The notes: generated by a model from the sequence alone, not told the origin. 64,000 bases of DNA from Halpernia frigidisoli (GCF_900113805.1 NZ_FOQT01000001.1:496001-560000), one strand, 5' to 3'; counted from the first letter of the stretch, positions 1-11,617 are shown. A program made the numbers and translations.

Positions 1-1900
<1,900 letters not shown>

Positions 1901-1977
1901 TTAAAAGTAAAATAATAGATCGCAAAAGGAAGAATAATTGTCAAATTTTTGAAGGTTATGATTGACACGAAACTTTT

Positions 1978-2055
1978 GCAGCCCGGCTTGAGTGGAAATC
2001 CTTTTTTTTGCTTTTGAAAAAAAAGATTGGGAACGGAAGACGGATAAAGCTGCCC
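1978..2055 (+). repeat. Dispersed structured repeat, copy 1 (Flavo-1-like candidate RNA)
   Basis: The stretch begins GCAGCCCGG and has AGTGGAAATCC followed by a T-rich/A-rich hairpin, then AGATTGGGAACGG...AGACGG and GCTGCCC. The same layout recurs at 57261-57340 on this strand and at 24471-24532 on the other: AGCCC, G/A-rich arm, ATCCTTTTT, hairpin, AAAAAGAT, then an ACGGA- or ATGGA-type arm ending near CGG. It lies in the divergent spacer between ligA and the exchanger gene. From memory this resembles the Rfam Flavo-1 RNA motif of flavobacteria, which I cannot confirm here. Confidence 0.6.
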
Positions 2056-2127
2056 AAAAAATAATAATAATATTTATTTTTAATAATTAATTTACAAAAA
2101 ATCATAAATTTGAAGCAGAATAAAATT

Positions 2128-3192
2128 ATGAATAAAAAAGATATTTTTTTAATTATCGCAGCGGTTTCAGTTGCCGCTGTGACTGGTTTTGCGACACGTT
2201 TTGATATAAATTCAGTATTGCTTTTTGTGCTTGCTGCTGCATCGTTGGTAATGGTCGCGATGATCGTTGGGAAGGCAACGGAACAGTTGGGGAGCAGGAT
2301 GGGACCGGCTGCAACAGGCGTTTTGCAATCGGCGTTGGGGAATTTACCAGAACTTTTTGTGTGTATTTTTGCTTTAAGAGCTGGCTTGGATACGGTCGTA
2401 AAATCGGCTTTAATTGGTTCGATTTTGGGAAATTCAGTTTTGGTTTTTGGAATGGCGATTTTATTTGGCGGCTTAAAAAATGGAAGACAATATTTTCATT
2501 CAGAAGCGCCAAAAATGAATTCCGTGTTAATGATTTTGGCTTTCGCAGCAATGGCAGTCCCGACTTTAACGCATTATTTGCACACTCCGGCGGAAAGTCA
2601 TATCAATATGCTGGATATTTTAGTGGCGGCAGTTTTAATTATTTTATTTATCTGCAGTTTGATTTTTTCGATAAAAGGTGATCGATCGATTGTCGGGGAA
2701 GAACCTGAAGATGAAGGCCCGGAAGAAAAAAGCTGGTCTTTAACTTTGACTTTAATCGTTCTTGCAGGTTCAGGTTTGGGTGCAGCTTTTGTCTCAGAAT
2801 GGTTTGTTGATGCGCTAAAACCTGCTATGACAACACTTGGGATAAACGATGTATTTGCTGGATTAATTGTAGTTGCAATTGCTGGAAATGCTATAGAAAA
2901 TTTAGTGGGAATTCAGTTGGCTCTAAAAAATAAAGCCGATTATGCGGTGAGTGTGATCATGAATTCTTCGCTGCAAATTGCACTTTTTCTTTATCCTTTA
3001 TTAATTATATTATCTTTCTTTTTGGGAGGCGCGGTTTTGTCTTTTGTGTTGAGTCCGCTGCTTTTGGCTGCTTTTGCGCTCGCTGTAATTGTCAGTGCGT
3101 TCATCGTTTTTGACGGCGAAAGTATCTGGCTGGAAGGTGTCGCGCTGATCGGACTTTATATTATTATTGCGGCGGCTTTTTGGTGGGGATAG
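2128..3192 (+). CDS. Calcium/cation:proton exchanger (CAX/ChaA family)
   Basis: An inner-membrane antiporter expected to export Ca2+ or another cation in exchange for protons. It is a hydrophobic protein of about 354 aa with about ten membrane segments and the two alpha-repeat signatures of the CaCA superfamily: GNLPE at about residue 71, and GNAIEN at about residue 253 followed by the Ser-Ser-x-Gln-Ile stretch. An acidic loop (EEPEDEGPEEK) separates the halves. An in-frame TTG exists at 2110, but the ATG at 2128 gives the normal MNKKD start. The substrate cannot be told from sequence. It converges on the E1 dehydrogenase gene. Confidence 0.88.
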   Translation: MNKKDIFLIIAAVSVAAVTGFATRFDINSVLLFVLAAASLVMVAMIVGKATEQLGSRMGPAATGVLQSALGNLPELFVCIFALRAGLDTVVKSALIGSILGNSVLVFGMAILFGGLKNGRQYFHSEAPKMNSVLMILAFAAMAVPTLTHYLHTPAESHINMLDILVAAVLIILFICSLIFSIKGDRSIVGEEPEDEGPEEKSWSLTLTLIVLAGSGLGAAFVSEWFVDALKPAMTTLGINDVFAGLIVVAIAGNAIENLVGIQLALKNKADYAVSVIMNSSLQIALFLYPLLIILSFFLGGAVLSFVLSPLLLAAFALAVIVSAFIVFDGESIWLEGVALIGLYIIIAAAFWWG

Positions 3193-3198
3193 GTTTTT

Positions 3199-3340
3199 AC
3201 CACAAAGTTTTTTACCACAAAGTCACAAAGATTTTTTAAAACTGCTGATCACAGAGGACACAAAGTTTTTTGCTTAATAAATTTTTAAAAATTATTCTTA
3301 ACAAATCTTTGTGCTAATCTTTGTGACTTGTGGTTTATTG
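3199..3340. repeat. ACCACAAAG(T)CACAAAG inverted-repeat spacer
   Basis: The spacer between two convergent genes contains short runs of CACAAAG. Among them is a long inverted pair: ACCACAAAGTCACAAAGAT at 3214-3232 and its near-complement ATCTTTGTGACTTGTGGT at 3317-3334, with one base missing. A further GGACACAAAG lies between them. The position suggests a shared structured terminator, and the unit also resembles a dispersed flavobacterial repeat. Confidence 0.55.
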
Positions 3341-3346
3341 TATTTT

Positions 3347-5422
3347 TCAGTAAGCCAAAATTTCAGAAATTTTCACCGACACTTTTTCCGCATTCGGAAG
3401 CATTTCTTTTTCTAAAATCAAATTAATAGGAACCGCAGGTATATTTAGAGAACCTAAAGTTTCAACCGGCGCATCTAAAAATTTAAAACATTCTTTGGAA
3501 ATTCTTGAAGCAAAGGCTTCTGCAAAAGAGTTTTGCAAAGGTTCTTCCGTTAAAACCAAACATTTTCCGTGGGTTTTTACACTTTCAAAAACCAGACTTT
3601 CATCTAAAGGAATTAACGTTCGCAGATCGATGATTTCTACCTTTCCTTTAAAGTTTTTTGCCGCTGCTTTTGCCCAATGAACGCCCATTCCATAAGTGAT
3701 AATGACCATTGAACGACCTTCATCGATTTCAGTTTGATCGGCTTCCAAAATTTTGTCGGCTTTTCCAAAAGGTAAAATATAATCTTCCGCCGGTTCGATG
3801 GTTTTTGCATCTTCCGTTCCCGGAACTTTTGACCAATATAAACCTTTGTGTTCAAGCATAATTACTGGATTTGGATCGTAAAACGCGGCTTTTAAAAGGC
3901 CTTTAAAATCTGCTGCATTCGAAGGATATGCGATTTTTATGCCTTTGATATTACACAAAATACTTTCCACACTTCCGCTGTGATACGGTCCGCCACCGCC
4001 ATAAGCGCCAATCGGAACGCGAATAATATTACTCACTGGAAATTTCCCCATACTTAAATAGGAGGATTTTGAAATTTCGGTGATCAATTGATTCAAACCG
4101 GGATAAAGATAATCGGCAAACTGAACTTCCACAATTGGTTTTAAACCAACCGCGCTCATTCCAACCGTAGAACCAATGATATACGCTTCTTGAATCGCGG
4201 TATTGAAAACACGTTTATTGCCAAATTTCTTACCTAAAGTTACGGTTTCACGGAAAACGCCGCCAATTCTTTCTCCCACATCCTGTCCGTAAAGTAAGGC
4301 TTCCGGATGCTTGTACATAATTTCCTGAATAGCGTGAATGGCCGCATCAACCATGACGATTTTTTCTTTTGTATCTGTCGGAACTCGGGTTCCGGTTTCC
4401 TCTAAAATTGGTGTTGGAACAAAAACAAAATCTTCAACGGTTTCTGTTTTTGGATCTTCTGCAGCAACGGCTTTTTCAAAATCTTTTTCTACAATTTTCC
4501 TGGCTTCGACTTCAATTTCATTTAAATGATTTTCCTCAAAACCTTCATTAAGCAAATAATTTTTTAAAATTAGGCCCGGATCTTCACTTCTGTGTTTTTC
4601 CAGATCTGCTTCATCCCGGTAAAATTCACGTCGAACACCCGAAGTGTGATGACCAATTAAAACCGTTCTGGCGCAAACTAATAAAGGTTTTTGCTCCGAG
4701 CGTACGAAATCAAAAGCCTGTTTCATTTGGGTAAAACTTTCCACGAAATCAGTGCCGTTAAATTTCATTCTTTCTAAACCGACAAATCCTGCGGCGAAAT
4801 CGTAAGCGTCTGAAGTTCTGGCTTCTTCTTTTTTAACGGAAATTCCCCATTCATTGTCTTGAACTAAAAAAATAATGGGCAATTGATGCAAAGCCGCAAA
4901 TTGAAAGGCTTCCGAAACTTCGCCTTCCGTAATCGAATTATCGCCCAAACTGCAGACCACGACTGGGTTTTCATCAAATTGTTTTAAATTAAATTCTTGT
5001 ATATATTTTAAACCTTGCGCAACGCCGGTTGTCGGAATTGCCTGCATTCCTGTCGCGGAACTTTGGTGAATTATTTTAGGTAAATTTTCGTCTAAACTTG
5101 AAGGATGGGAATAGTAAGAACGCCCACCGGAAAAGGGATCTTCGGCTTTTGCTAGCAATTGTAACATCAATTGATACGGTGTAAAACCCATTCCCAAAAG
5201 CATCGCTTCATCGCGGTAATAAGGCGAAACCCAATCGTCTTTTTTTAGTTGATACGCCGTTGCCAATTGTACGGCTTCATGACCTCGGGACGTAGAATGT
5301 ACATATTTTGTAATTCCCCGGTTTTCCTCATAAATATCTGCGGTGGCTTTTGCGATCATCATGTGATGAAATGCTTTGAGCAAAATGTCTTTTGAAACGA
5401 TGTTTTCTTTCGTAAATTCCAT
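3347..5422 (-). CDS. 2-oxo acid dehydrogenase E1, fused alpha and beta subunits
   Basis: The thiamine-diphosphate E1 component that decarboxylates 2-oxo acids (branched-chain type most likely) and hands the acyl group to a lipoyl E2. The 691-aa protein has an alpha part (about 1-340) with the ThDP motif GDNSITEGE at 160-168 and N190. The beta part (about 355-691) contains GQDVGERIGGVFR and GAYGGGGPYHSGSVES. In many bacteria the two parts are separate genes; fused forms occur in Bacteroidota. The ATG at 5422 is preferred over a TTG at 5431. No E2 or E3 gene is adjacent. Branched-chain versus pyruvate specificity is an inference from overall similarity. Confidence 0.9.
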   Translation of the reverse strand: MEFTKENIVSKDILLKAFHHMMIAKATADIYEENRGITKYVHSTSRGHEAVQLATAYQLKKDDWVSPYYRDEAMLLGMGFTPYQLMLQLLAKAEDPFSGGRSYYSHPSSLDENLPKIIHQSSATGMQAIPTTGVAQGLKYIQEFNLKQFDENPVVVCSLGDNSITEGEVSEAFQFAALHQLPIIFLVQDNEWGISVKKEEARTSDAYDFAAGFVGLERMKFNGTDFVESFTQMKQAFDFVRSEQKPLLVCARTVLIGHHTSGVRREFYRDEADLEKHRSEDPGLILKNYLLNEGFEENHLNEIEVEARKIVEKDFEKAVAAEDPKTETVEDFVFVPTPILEETGTRVPTDTKEKIVMVDAAIHAIQEIMYKHPEALLYGQDVGERIGGVFRETVTLGKKFGNKRVFNTAIQEAYIIGSTVGMSAVGLKPIVEVQFADYLYPGLNQLITEISKSSYLSMGKFPVSNIIRVPIGAYGGGGPYHSGSVESILCNIKGIKIAYPSNAADFKGLLKAAFYDPNPVIMLEHKGLYWSKVPGTEDAKTIEPAEDYILPFGKADKILEADQTEIDEGRSMVIITYGMGVHWAKAAAKNFKGKVEIIDLRTLIPLDESLVFESVKTHGKCLVLTEEPLQNSFAEAFASRISKECFKFLDAPVETLGSLNIPAVPINLILEKEMLPNAEKVSVKISEILAY

Positions 5423-5467
5423 AGGAACCAAAGTTAATGAAAGTTTTGGAAATTTAAAATCGTCAAT

Positions 5468-5794
5468 TTATAAGGTAAATATTTTCTTTAATTCTCGCCA
5501 GTTTCCCAATTCATTATTTTCAACTGTAATTCTTTTAGATTGAATTTTTGAAAAAAATGTTTTAGATTTTTTCATGGCTTCAAGATGAATACCGTTTCGG
5601 TAAAAGTTGTTAATTTCATCGTCGGTCTCCCACAAACTCATTGTGTGCCAAAATTTTAGATTAAAACTTCCCGTTAGCTTGTATTTTTTGCAAGGCGATT
5701 CTTGCAATTGTTTTATGATCTGACTATTAAATTTAAAAAATGAAATGATTTTAGCGTAAGAATTTAGTTCGATTTTTGTGATTGGTAAGATAAT
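5468..5794 (-). CDS. Small monooxygenase-like protein (ABM/DUF3291-like), start codon abnormal
   Basis: A minus-strand ORF encoding a compact protein with the look of an antibiotic-biosynthesis-monooxygenase-type ferredoxin-like fold. It has a KFWHTMSLWETDDEI strand-helix followed by NFYRNGIHLEAMK, a pattern typical of these small proteins. A TTG at 5707 would start a 79-aa protein, but the protein-like reading continues upstream (ITKIELNSYAKIISFFKF...) to about 5794. Only ATT or ATC codons are available there, and a TGA lies just beyond. Either it starts at a rare AUU, or the start was lost and it is decaying. The substrate is unknown. It follows the YozG/DUF2975 pair on the same strand. Confidence 0.6.
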   Translation of the reverse strand: MILPITKIELNSYAKIISFFKFNSQIIKQLQESPCKKYKLTGSFNLKFWHTMSLWETDDEINNFYRNGIHLEAMKKSKTFFSKIQSKRITVENNELGNWRELKKIFTL

Positions 5795-5811
5795 GGTTTC
5801 AAAATAAAATT

Positions 5812-6021
5812 TTAAATTTCTTCAATATATTCAATTAAATCACGAGGTTGACAATTCAATGCCTTACAAATTGCCTCTAATGTCGTTATTTTTAAGGCTT
5901 TTGCTTTTCCAGTTTTAAGAATGGATAAGTTTGCTTGGGTGATCCCAATTATTTCTGCTAATTCCTGACTTTGCATCTTACGTTTTGCAAGCATCACGTC
6001 AATGTTAATTATTATAGGCAT
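5812..6021 (-). CDS. YozG-type Cro/C1 helix-turn-helix regulator
   Basis: A 69-aa DNA-binding protein consisting almost only of an HTH_3-type domain. The helix-turn-helix is QSQELAEIIGITQANLSILK, followed by KALKITTLEAICKALNCQP, the layout of the YozG/HipB-like small regulators. It starts 2 bp after the stop of the DUF2975 membrane-protein gene, so the two are translationally linked. This regulator plus DUF2975 pairing is common in Firmicutes and Bacteroidota. A role in sensing a membrane signal is an inference, and no target site was identified. Confidence 0.88.
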   Translation of the reverse strand: MPIIINIDVMLAKRKMQSQELAEIIGITQANLSILKTGKAKALKITTLEAICKALNCQPRDLIEYIEEI

Positions 6022-6023
6022 AA

Positions 6024-6620
6024 TTAAATAGTTAAATCGTTTTCGTTCTGCAACTGATATCCTTTTTTAAAAAAATCAACGACAAATAATATCATAATTC
6101 CTAAAAACCCTGAAAAGAAAATTTGAAATATTATTGAAATGTCAATTGAATGAAAGAATACAGTGTATAATATAAAAAGGATGGCCACTATCAAATTAAA
6201 GTAAGCAAAATGCTTAAGCCATTTTATCGCATTTGGATTAAAAATTTTATCGGTGCTCATTTCTTTCAAAGTCTTATAACTAAGAAAGAAAAATAAACTT
6301 AGAAATAGAAAAGCAAGGGAATTATAGATGATCTGTGATGAACCGTAAACCCCGGTTACAACTTGAACGCTGCTGAATGGATAATTTATTTTAAACTTCA
6401 GTAATTGATCCATTGGTATCGTCCATTTATTTCTAGTCCAACCAACATTTTTATTTAAAATGAAAGTATTAGGGAATATCTGGCTTCCGCTTTGGTGTTT
6501 GTAGTAAAGAACCGCATGTCCAACCAATTCATAAACCAAATGTACAGCGCAAAATGCAAAGATGAAAAAAGCAAAATAACTGAGATATTTTGCAAGTGAG
6601 TTTGTTCCAGTGATTTTCAT
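6024..6620 (-). CDS. DUF2975 family membrane protein
   Basis: A 198-aa inner-membrane protein with four hydrophobic segments: one near residues 10-35, one near 95-113, and two near 135-185. The second loop carries LKEMSTDKIFNPNAIKWLK, the short motif typical of DUF2975 before the third segment. A loop of about 55 residues separates the first two segments. It is the upstream gene of a two-gene operon with the small HTH regulator. Function is unknown; membrane partners of YozG-like regulators are suspected sensors. The spacer from here to dnaE (200 bp) is AT-rich and without a gene. Confidence 0.82.
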   Translation of the reverse strand: MKITGTNSLAKYLSYFAFFIFAFCAVHLVYELVGHAVLYYKHQSGSQIFPNTFILNKNVGWTRNKWTIPMDQLLKFKINYPFSSVQVVTGVYGSSQIIYNSLAFLFLSLFFFLSYKTLKEMSTDKIFNPNAIKWLKHFAYFNLIVAILFILYTVFFHSIDISIIFQIFFSGFLGIMILFVVDFFKKGYQLQNENDLTI

Positions 6621-6820
6621 GAGTTTAATATTAAATTATATCGCAAATGTATAATTAATTATTGACTTACAATAAATATATATTAAATTTTAATATTTTT
6701 AATTTTGACTAAATTCTGGTTTATTTTTTAATTTTAGTTTTTATTTATTGAATATAGGATTATTTTTCAACTTTTTTTTCTCCTATTTTTAACCTAATTT
6801 TACAAAAATTCTTCCTTTAA

Positions 6821-9800
6821 ATGTATTTAATTTTCGATACCGAAACCACCGGTTTACCTCAAAATTTTAACGCACCGCTCACAGATTCAGACAATTGGCC
6901 GAGAATGGTTCAGATTGCGTGGCAATTGCATGATGATGACGGTACTTTGCTTGAAAATCAGGATTATCTTATTAAACCTGAGGGTTTTGATATTCCATTT
7001 AATGCCAGTAGAATTCACGGGATTTCTACTAAAATGGCGATGGAAGAAGGAAGAGATCTGCAGGAAGTTTTGGTAGAATTTTCGGAAGTTATTACGAGGT
7101 CAAAAATTGGCGTTGGTCACAATATTATTTTTGATTATAATATCGTTGGCGCAGAATTTTTACGCAAAAATTTAGAAAATTCCTTGGAAAATCTGGCGTC
7201 TGCGGATACGATGATTCTGGGAACGGATTACTGCAAATTAGGAAGTGGTAGAAACGGCAAATGGAAGTCGCCGAAACTGACGGAATTATTTCAGATCTTA
7301 TTTGGTGAAAAGTTTGATGAAGCGCACAACGCTGCAGCAGACGTCAACGCAACGGCACAGATCTTCTTTGAAATGATGCGTTTGAATATTATTTCAGCGG
7401 AAGATCTCAAAATAAGCGATGAAGTTTTTAGAACATTCCAAAGCCAACATTCTTCGCCGATAAAACCTTTTGCAATCGTCATCCGCCGACAGGTTTCAGC
7501 TAATAAAAACCGCAAAAATAAAACAGATTTTGGCGATACCGATGAAATAGAAATTGGTGATTATTTTAATTTTCACAACCACAGTATTTATTCGTCTTTG
7601 CAGGCTTCTTCGAGCATTGCGGATTTAATTTCGAAGGCTTCAAAAAATAATTTTCCCGCGGTTGGTTTGGTCGATTTGGGGAATTTAATGGGCGCTTTTA
7701 AATTCGTGACAGAAGTTGAGAAATACAATAAAAGTTTAGAAGATAAATTACCAATTGACAACGCAGATTTAGAAAATGCACCGAAGAAATTAATCCCGAT
7801 TTTAGGTTGTGAATTTTATATTTCAGACCGTCCGGAACAGAAACAATTTACAAAAGATGATCCTGACAGACGGACAAATATGGTGCTTTTGGCAAAAAAT
7901 ATGAACGGTTATAAAAACCTGACAAAATTGTCGAGTATGGGTTTTGTGAACGGCTTTTATTTTGGCGTTCCAAGAATTTCCCGGGAAATGATTTCTAAAT
8001 ATAAAGACGATCTGATCGCTGTAACATCAAGTTTAAATGGCGATATTCCCGATACTATTTTAAATTTTGGAGAACAAAAAGGCGAAGAGATTTTCAAATG
8101 GTGGAAAGATACTTTTGGCGAGGATTTTTATATTCAAATTCAAAATCATAATTTGCCGGAAGAAGAATATTTAAATCAAATTTTACTAGGATTTGCAGAT
8201 AAATATGAGGTTAAAATTTTAGCCCAAAATGAAACTTTTTATACCGAAAAAGAAGATTCTAAAATTCAGGATATTTTGTATTGCATCAAAGATGGCGAAA
8301 AACTAACAACCGAAGTTGGTAAAGGTTTTGGCAAAAGACGTGGTTTAAAAAGTGACAATTATTTTATCAAAGATTCAAAAGAATTAAAGAAAGATTTTCG
8401 GGATTTTCCGGATGCTTTTGAGGCTTATTCAGAGTTATTGGCAAAATTTACACCTTACACTTTAAAAAGAGATGTTTTACTGCCAAAGTTTGAAATTCCC
8501 GAACAATTTTTAGACGAAGAAGATTTGTTAGATGCTGGAAAACGTGGCGAAATGGCGTATTTAACGCATTTGACTTACGAAGGCGCGAAAAAAAGATATG
8601 GCGAAATAACCGAAAAAATAAAAGAAAGAGTTGATTTTGAATTGTCGGTTGTAGCCAATACAGGTTATCCTGGTTATTTTTTAATTGTGCAGGATTTTTG
8701 TGAAGTGGCGCGACAAATGGGCGTTTGGGTTGGTCCGGGTCGTGGTTCTGCCGCGGGTTCTGTTGTGGCTTATTGCACGGGAATTACCAATGTTGATCCT
8801 ATAAAATATGATCTGCTTTTTGAGCGATTTCTAAATCCGGAACGTATTTCCATGCCGGATATTGATATTGATTTTGACGACGAAGGTCGGGACAAGATAA
8901 TAAAATGGGTGGTTGAAAAATATGGTAAAAACCAAGTAGCACAAATTATTACGTATTCCGTTTTAGGTGGGAAATCTGCCATAAAAGATGCGGGAAGAGT
9001 GATGGATGTTTCAATTTCTGAAACCAATAATATTGCTAAATTAATTCCTTCCACGCCGGGAATGAACATCGCAAAAGCCTTAAATAAACCTGAAAAATTG
9101 CGTCCGGAAGACCGTGTTTTAGCGGAAGAAATGAAAACTATTTTGGCTAATTCTTCTGATGGAAGATTTGCCGTTTTAGATGCGGCGAGAAAAATGGAAG
9201 GTTGCATTCGAAATACCGGAATTCACGCATGTGGTGTGATTATCACGCCCGAAGATATTTCAAATTTAGTTCCGATCACGATTTCGGGAAAAGATGCGGA
9301 AATTTTGGTTTCTCAGTTTGACAATTCTGTGGCGGAAGATGCGGGTTTACTGAAAATGGACTTTTTGGGTTTGCGAACTTTGACAATTTTAAAACACGCG
9401 ATTGCATTAATTAAGCAAAAACACAATATTGAAATTGATCTCGATAACTTGTTATTAGAAGATCCAAAAACCTATCAACTCTTTAAAGAAGGAAAAACGG
9501 TTGGGATTTTTCAATATGAAAGTTTGGGAATGCAAAAATATATGCGGGAATTAAAACCGGATAAATTTGCAGATTTAATTGCGATGAATGCCCTTTACAG
9601 ACCTGGACCAATTAAGTATATTCCAAATTTTATTAACAGAAAAAATGGATCGGAAGTCGTAGAATATGATTTGCCAGAAACACAGGAATATTTAGAAGAA
9701 ACGTACGGAATTACTGTTTATCAGGAACAGGTAATGCTACTCTCTCAAAAATTAGCCAATTTTACCAAAGGTGAAGCCGATACGTTAAGAAAAGCAATGG

Positions 9801-11416
9801 GGAAAAAACAGAAATCTGTATTAGATAAAATGTACCCAAAATTTATTGAAGGTGGCGAAAAAAATAATCTTGACAGAATAAAATTAGATAAGATCTGGAA
9901 AGACTGGGAAGCCTTTGCAGAATACGCTTTTAACAAATCCCACTCGACTTGTTATGCCTTAATTGCTTATCACACGGCTTATTTAAAAGCCAATTTTCCG
10001 GCGGAATATATGGCGAGTGTGATGTCTAATAATATCAATAACACCAAACAAATTACGCTTTTTATGGAAGACTGTAAAAATATTGGCGTTGATGTTTTGG
10101 GTCCCGATGTAAATGAATCTGCGTTTCATTTTGCAGTGAATGAAAAGGGACAAATTCGCTTTGGATTGGGCGCTATTAAAGGAATCGGCGAAGGTCCGAG
10201 TGAAGCAATTGTGAAGGAAAGAAAAAACGGAGAATTTAAAAGTATTTACGATTTTTTTGAACGCGTTCCGTCGTCCCAAATGAATAAAAGAGTGGCGGAA
10301 AGTCTGGTTTTCGGGGGTGGATTTGATGAGGTTGACAATTATCACAGAGCGCAATATTTTGATGTCGATAATTCGGGCAGAACAAATATTGAAATTTTGC
10401 TAAAATATGGACAAAGTTTTCAGGACAGTAAAAATGAAATTGAACATTCACTTTTTGCCGATTTTGCGGATGAAGTGAAGATTGAAAAGCCAAAAATCAA
10501 TCCCGCACCAGAATGGCAAAATATGCAAAAACTCAACAAGGAAAAGGAAATTATCGGCTTTTATCTTTCCGCGCATCCGCTGGATGAGTTTCAATATCAG
10601 TTTAAATTTATGCAAGGCGCACTTTCCCGTAAGGAAATTTTAGAAACTAAAAAAGAAGAAATCGAAATTGAAAGCGTGATCTTACCTACGGAAATTTCCG
10701 ATGATAGTGATGATGATAAGGAAGTTGTCGATTTAATTGAAACTGCAGATGGCGAAGATGAAATTATTGAAGAAATTTCCAAAAAAGTAGAACCAAAAGG
10801 CGCATTTAATTTCTTGAATTTAGATGAAGTTGAGGTTTATAAAAACCAGGTTTTTGCAGATCTGAATCCGGATTTATTTTCTGATTGGAATGAGCGGAAA
10901 AAAATAAATGATCGAAGCAAAGAATTTACAGTTGCCGGTTTAATAACCACTTATGAAGTGAAAGACAGCCCGAGAAGTGGGGAAAAAATCGCGTTTTTAT
11001 CGGTTGAAGATTACACGGGAAGTCAGAGTTTTCGTTTGGGCGACCGTGATTATTTGCGACTTCGGGACAAAGTTGATGTTCAGCGTTTTGTTATCATAAA
11101 GTTTAAATATTCACTTTCCGGCGACGGTCGCGTTTTCGTGAATATTACAGATGTGGAAGATCTGCGTGAAGCGCTTGATAAATTTGCAAAAACGATGAGT
11201 GTAGTTTTAAATGTAGAAGATCTTCGGGAAAAAGATGTGGATTTTTTCAAAACTTTAATTCAGAAAAAAGGCGAGCATAAACTTAACTTTTATATTAAAA
11301 ATTCTGTGGAAGAATCGCATTTAGAAGTTCATTCCATGCAAACACATATTAACATTAATGCGGAAACTTTGTCGCTTTTTAATACTTTTAATAAGTTTGA
11401 ATTTTTCTTGAATTGA
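6821..11416 (+). CDS. dnaE: DNA polymerase III alpha subunit with N-terminal proofreading exonuclease
   Basis: The replicative polymerase. The 1531-aa protein starts directly with a DEDD exonuclease domain (about 1-190): FDTETTG gives D6 and E8, and there are VGHNIIFDY and AHNAAADV motifs, so proofreading is fused to the polymerase. A PHP domain follows near residue 250 (NFHNHSIYSS). The palm has GPGRGSAAGS and the catalytic PDIDIDF motif near 679-685. A helix-hairpin-helix region and an OB-fold (FTVAGLITTYEV) come near the C terminus. A separate epsilon subunit usually supplies the exonuclease in proteobacteria. The start ATG is close to a T-rich promoter region. The assignment is secure. 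Confidence 0.96.
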   Translation: MYLIFDTETTGLPQNFNAPLTDSDNWPRMVQIAWQLHDDDGTLLENQDYLIKPEGFDIPFNASRIHGISTKMAMEEGRDLQEVLVEFSEVITRSKIGVGHNIIFDYNIVGAEFLRKNLENSLENLASADTMILGTDYCKLGSGRNGKWKSPKLTELFQILFGEKFDEAHNAAADVNATAQIFFEMMRLNIISAEDLKISDEVFRTFQSQHSSPIKPFAIVIRRQVSANKNRKNKTDFGDTDEIEIGDYFNFHNHSIYSSLQASSSIADLISKASKNNFPAVGLVDLGNLMGAFKFVTEVEKYNKSLEDKLPIDNADLENAPKKLIPILGCEFYISDRPEQKQFTKDDPDRRTNMVLLAKNMNGYKNLTKLSSMGFVNGFYFGVPRISREMISKYKDDLIAVTSSLNGDIPDTILNFGEQKGEEIFKWWKDTFGEDFYIQIQNHNLPEEEYLNQILLGFADKYEVKILAQNETFYTEKEDSKIQDILYCIKDGEKLTTEVGKGFGKRRGLKSDNYFIKDSKELKKDFRDFPDAFEAYSELLAKFTPYTLKRDVLLPKFEIPEQFLDEEDLLDAGKRGEMAYLTHLTYEGAKKRYGEITEKIKERVDFELSVVANTGYPGYFLIVQDFCEVARQMGVWVGPGRGSAAGSVVAYCTGITNVDPIKYDLLFERFLNPERISMPDIDIDFDDEGRDKIIKWVVEKYGKNQVAQIITYSVLGGKSAIKDAGRVMDVSISETNNIAKLIPSTPGMNIAKALNKPEKLRPEDRVLAEEMKTILANSSDGRFAVLDAARKMEGCIRNTGIHACGVIITPEDISNLVPITISGKDAEILVSQFDNSVAEDAGLLKMDFLGLRTLTILKHAIALIKQKHNIEIDLDNLLLEDPKTYQLFKEGKTVGIFQYESLGMQKYMRELKPDKFADLIAMNALYRPGPIKYIPNFINRKNGSEVVEYDLPETQEYLEETYGITVYQEQVMLLSQKLANFTKGEADTLRKAMGKKQKSVLDKMYPKFIEGGEKNNLDRIKLDKIWKDWEAFAEYAFNKSHSTCYALIAYHTAYLKANFPAEYMASVMSNNINNTKQITLFMEDCKNIGVDVLGPDVNESAFHFAVNEKGQIRFGLGAIKGIGEGPSEAIVKERKNGEFKSIYDFFERVPSSQMNKRVAESLVFGGGFDEVDNYHRAQYFDVDNSGRTNIEILLKYGQSFQDSKNEIEHSLFADFADEVKIEKPKINPAPEWQNMQKLNKEKEIIGFYLSAHPLDEFQYQFKFMQGALSRKEILETKKEEIEIESVILPTEISDDSDDDKEVVDLIETADGEDEIIEEISKKVEPKGAFNFLNLDEVEVYKNQVFADLNPDLFSDWNERKKINDRSKEFTVAGLITTYEVKDSPRSGEKIAFLSVEDYTGSQSFRLGDRDYLRLRDKVDVQRFVIIKFKYSLSGDGRVFVNITDVEDLREALDKFAKTMSVVLNVEDLREKDVDFFKTLIQKKGEHKLNFYIKNSVEESHLEVHSMQTHININAETLSLFNTFNKFEFFLN

Positions 11417-11508
11417 TTTTTATGAATTGATTTTTAAATATTAAATGTTATGTTAAATTGTAGATTTCGTTATGATGTGATGATTTGGTTAATAATTAAT
11501 GATTAATT

Positions 11509-11540
11509 TTTGTTGATATGAAGTAATTTTTGTATTTTTG
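11509..11540 (+). promoter_or_regulatory. Bacteroidota-type promoter of the curli-locus regulator
   Basis: TTTG at 11509-11512 and TATTTTTG at 11533-11540 match the TTTG / TAnnTTTG consensus with a 20-nt spacer. The predicted start site is about 70 nt before the LuxR-type gene. Confidence 0.55.
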
Positions 11541-11617
11541 ATTTCGCCATTAGCTCTTTTTATAGATTTTGTTTTTGGCGCGCAAATTAACATTGCAGAA
11601 AAAAAACACAAAAAAAT

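Noticed and set aside
2153-2551. 132-aa minus-strand ORF in the exchanger gene
   Set aside because: It is a shadow of a hydrophobic membrane protein; no independent support.
10597-10782. Serine-rich minus-strand ORF inside dnaE
   Set aside because: It is a shadow of the acidic linker of the polymerase gene on the other strand.
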